Assembly: GCA_005788935.1 (NCBI GenBank)
Contig: SYAK01000211.1
Location: 1-8,807 of the forward strand
DNA length: 8,807 nt
Direction of reading: 5' to 3'
From: Pseudomonadota bacterium
GTDB lineage: Bacteria > Myxococcota > UBA9042 > PHBI01
Shown here: positions 6,448 to 8,807 of the stretch, piece by piece
How positions within the stretch are numbered: position 1 is the first letter of the stretch
How the letters are laid out: each line of letters starts with the position of its first letter
Notes under the pieces: model-generated
The model's database searches: none
What the model was told of the DNA's origin: nothing
What the model saw: only the letters and a program-made list of their open reading frames with translations
Translations under genes and position numbers: made by a program

Positions 6448-8807
6448 TCAGAACGAGTTGCCGATGGTGAACTCGAACATCGACCGCTGCTCGCCCGTCC
6501 GCGGGCGCAGCGGGAAGCCCCACTCGAAGCGCAGCGGGCCGACTGGCGAGTTCCAGCGCACGCCGAAGCCGGCCGAGGTGCGCAGAACCCGCGGGTCCAT
6601 GAGTTCCTCGGCACCCCAGGCGTTGCCGGCGTCGAGGAAGACCACGCCGCGGATGCCCATGTCCATCAGGATCGGGAACTCGATCTCGGCGTTCAGGATG
6701 AGCTGCTTCGTGCCGCCGATGGTGATGGGGTCGAGGGCCCCGTCGGGCTGCGACGTGATGTAGAGGCGCTCGCCGATGGAGTTCCGCTGGAAGCCGCGCA
6801 CCGTGAAGATGCCGCCCACGAAGAAGCGCTCGAAGAGCGGCACGGGGTTGTCGCCGAAGCCCTCGACCCAGCCGACCTGGCCGTTGAGGCGCAGCACGAA
6901 CTGCCAGAACAGCGGGAAGTACCAGCGGCTTCGGCCAAGTACGCGCCAGAACTCGTTTTGCGAGGCGAGGTAGCTCGACGCGAGCTCGGCCGAGAGCGTC
7001 GTGAACTGACCGCTCGTCGGGAAGAGGCGGTTGTTGCGGGTATCCCACGACAGCGTGCCGCGCACCGAGCTGGTGAGGCCGGACTGGCGCAGCTTGGCGA
7101 TGTCGATGTCGGTGCGGCGAAGGGTCGCGTCGACGCTCTCGAGCGTGTAGGTGCCCGAGAGCGAGATCTCGTCGGTGAAGCGGTAGCCGAACGTCACGTT
7201 GCCGCCCGTGCGCAGGCGCGTGAAGTCCACGAAATCTTCCTGGAAGTTGAAGAGATCGAAGGCGAAGGTCACCTCCCGGTCCAGGAAGTAGGGCTCGAAG
7301 AAGCTGACCGAGTAGAGCTGCCTGATGCCCGACAGGGTCAGCTGGGCCGAGAGGGTCTGGCCGCGACCGAGGAAGTTCTCCTTCGAGATCTGGGCGGTCA
7401 GGATGAACTGCTCGAGGCTCGAGAAGCCGGCGCCGACCTGGAAGGTCCCGGTCTGCTTCTCCTTGACCGTCACGACGAGGTCGACCGTGTCGCGGTCGCC
7501 CGTCGGGCGCATCTCGATGCGGACCCCGCCGTCGTCGCCTGGGCCCCGCGGAGGCTCGAAGAAGCCGGTCGCCATGATGCGGCGTTGCGAGCGGCGCACA
7601 GCGCTGCCCGAGTAGACGTCGCCCTCGAAGATCTTCATCTCGCGCCGGATCACCTCGTCGCGCGTGGACAGGTTGCCGCGCACCTCGACGCGCCGGATGC
7701 GCACGGGCTCGCCCTTCTGGATGCGGAAGACCACTCCGAAGGTGCGCGTCTCGGGGTCGACCTTGTGGTCGGTCGCGACCGTCGCGTTCGCGTAGCCGCG
7801 GTCCCGGAAGGCGCCAGCGATGGCCTGGACGTCGTTCTGCATGGCGCCGTAGTCGAACCACTGGCCGGCCTTCAGGGTCAGCAGCTTCTCGACCTCGTCG
7901 CGCGCCACGTCCCAGTCGCCGTCGACCACCTCGAGCTCAAGCTCGCCCGTCCGGTAGCGCGGGCCCTCGGTCACCGGGATGACGATCTCCATGGATCGCC
8001 GGTCGGGGCTCAGCATGACCCGGGGCTTGCCGACCATGCTCTCCACGTACCCGCGGGTCAGCAGGAAGTACTGGATGCGCTGCCGGTCCTGCTCGAAGAG
8101 CTCGCTCTTGAACTCGCCCGCCCCGGTGAGGAAGTCGAGCCAGCCACCCTCGCGCGTCGCGATGATGCCCTTGAGCTCGTCCGAGGCGACCTCGCGGTTG
8201 CCAGTGATCTCGACCTTCCGGACCTTCACCGCAGCGCCCCCGCGCGTGATGAAGACGACGCGGACGCCCTCTGGCGAGCGACGGACCTCGTGGCGCACCT
8301 CGGCGAGGAAGTGGCCCTCTTCGATGTAAAGATCGCGAATCTTTTGGGCGTTCGCGGCGACCTTGGCCTCGTCGAGCGTGTCGCGCACCTTGATGTCGAT
8401 GACCTTGCGGATCTCGTCCTCCGAGACCGCGTCCCCTTCGAGCTCGAGGTCGACGCCAAGGACGGCTGGGCGCTCGACGAGGATGAAGGTGAGAACGACG
8501 ACCGCGTCGTCGCCCTCGAAGGGTCGTGCGACCACGCGGACGTCTTCGAAGAAGCCGGTCGCCCAGAGGCGCTTCAGGTCCTCCGACAGGCGCGCGCGGT
8601 CGAGCGGGCGGCCGATCTGCGTGAAGATCTTGTCGCGGACGCTCGCGGCGTCGATGCGGGAGAGCCCCCCGAAGACGAACTCGCGGACGACCGGCGAGGC
8701 GTCGAGGACGTCATACCAGCCCCGGCCATCGTCTTCAGGTTCGTCCGAGGCTTCGGCCCGCGCCGTCCCCGACGCGAGACCGAGCGCCAACGCCAGCACC
8801 AGCGACC
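6448..8807 (-). CDS. bamA: Outer membrane protein assembly factor BamA (N-terminus beyond the window)
   Basis: 785 complete codons are visible; the extreme N-terminus lies past the right edge. BamA is the core Omp85 barrel of the Bam complex, folding and inserting outer-membrane proteins. Numbering from the GTG at 8799: end of a signal peptide (SLVLALALGLASGTARA, cleaved before EASDE), five POTRA domains (about 39-112, 113-188, 189-279, 280-364, 365-449), then the 16-strand barrel (450-783). Family landmarks include ENFLGRGQ (474-481), FFEPYFLDRE (500-509), WDTRNNRLFPTSG (585-597), the lid-loop VRGF (667-670) and a C-terminal aromatic residue, F783. The GTG at 8799 is probably not the start: the two codons before it (TCG, CTG) continue the hydrophobic core and no basic n-region has yet appeared. 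A divergent Omp85 paralogue is the only real alternative; adjacency to skp favours BamA itself. Confidence 0.96.
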   Translation of the reverse strand, partial: SLVLALALGLASGTARAEASDEPEDDGRGWYDVLDASPVVREFVFGGLSRIDAASVRDKIFTQIGRPLDRARLSEDLKRLWATGFFEDVRVVARPFEGDDAVVVLTFILVERPAVLGVDLELEGDAVSEDEIRKVIDIKVRDTLDEAKVAANAQKIRDLYIEEGHFLAEVRHEVRRSPEGVRVVFITRGGAAVKVRKVEITGNREVASDELKGIIATREGGWLDFLTGAGEFKSELFEQDRQRIQYFLLTRGYVESMVGKPRVMLSPDRRSMEIVIPVTEGPRYRTGELELEVVDGDWDVARDEVEKLLTLKAGQWFDYGAMQNDVQAIAGAFRDRGYANATVATDHKVDPETRTFGVVFRIQKGEPVRIRRVEVRGNLSTRDEVIRREMKIFEGDVYSGSAVRRSQRRIMATGFFEPPRGPGDDGGVRIEMRPTGDRDTVDLVVTVKEKQTGTFQVGAGFSSLEQFILTAQISKENFLGRGQTLSAQLTLSGIRQLYSVSFFEPYFLDREVTFAFDLFNFQEDFVDFTRLRTGGNVTFGYRFTDEISLSGTYTLESVDATLRRTDIDIAKLRQSGLTSSVRGTLSWDTRNNRLFPTSGQFTTLSAELASSYLASQNEFWRVLGRSRWYFPLFWQFVLRLNGQVGWVEGFGDNPVPLFERFFVGGIFTVRGFQRNSIGERLYITSQPDGALDPITIGGTKQLILNAEIEFPILMDMGIRGVVFLDAGNAWGAEELMDPRVLRTSAGFGVRWNSPVGPLRFEWGFPLRPRTGEQRSMFEFTIGNSF

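Noticed and set aside
5870..7861. Apparent 663-aa minus-strand protein with skp as its C-terminus
   Set aside because: The upstream part is an out-of-frame Arg/Pro-rich shadow of bamA. The ATG at 6355 with AGGAG and a signal peptide marks the real start of skp, so there is no fusion.
1..8807. tRNA, rRNA, CRISPR array, insertion sequence or prophage signs
   Set aside because: No cloverleaf, no regularly spaced short direct repeats, no transposase or integrase reading frame and no terminal inverted repeats were seen; the repeats present are protein-domain repeats in coding frame.

Overview
The window is high-GC and all four supported genes lie on the minus strand, so it reads from the right edge to the left. 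The style points to a predatory or soil-type Myxococcota/Bradymonadota-like (former Deltaproteobacteria) genome: strong G/C third positions, secreted proteins carrying MopE-type CDGxDNDC metal-binding motifs, thrombospondin-3-like DxDGDG calcium loops, LamG and fibrinogen-like modules, and very large repetitive lipoproteins. This placement is inferred from protein style; there is no rRNA or other phylogenetic marker except BamA and Skp.

Right part (5870-8807): an outer-membrane biogenesis pair. bamA (five POTRA domains plus beta-barrel) runs off the right edge, with only part of its signal peptide visible. It is followed after 92 bp by skp/ompH, the periplasmic chaperone that feeds unfolded barrel proteins to the Bam complex. 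The gap carries a good sigma-70-like promoter and Shine-Dalgarno sequence for skp, so skp can probably be made both from the bamA transcript and on its own. The usual next genes in many Gram-negatives (lpxD, fabZ, lpxA) are absent.

Middle (5698-5869): a 172-bp spacer with a GC-rich hairpin and an abutting 12-bp perfect palindrome just after skp, probably ending the bamA-skp transcript. A weak sigma-54-like element precedes the next gene.

Left part (1-5697): two exported, probably lipid-anchored surface proteins. The first (629 aa) is a mosaic of a Cys-rich segment, calcium loops, a MopE motif, a LamG domain and a fibrinogen/intelectin-like C-terminus. Its stop codon overlaps the start of the second gene (ATGA). 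That second gene is open over 1270 codons to the left edge without a stop and encodes a giant lipoprotein built almost entirely of PPC-like beta-sandwich repeats. Part of it looks like a duplicated block of about 420 residues. The gene is easy to miss because it has no stop codon in the window and many long antisense and out-of-frame ORFs overlap it.

The two left genes look like a translationally coupled surface adhesin or binding pair. Their function is not known from sequence. I see no RNA genes, mobile elements or CRISPR arrays, and no supported gene on the plus strand.
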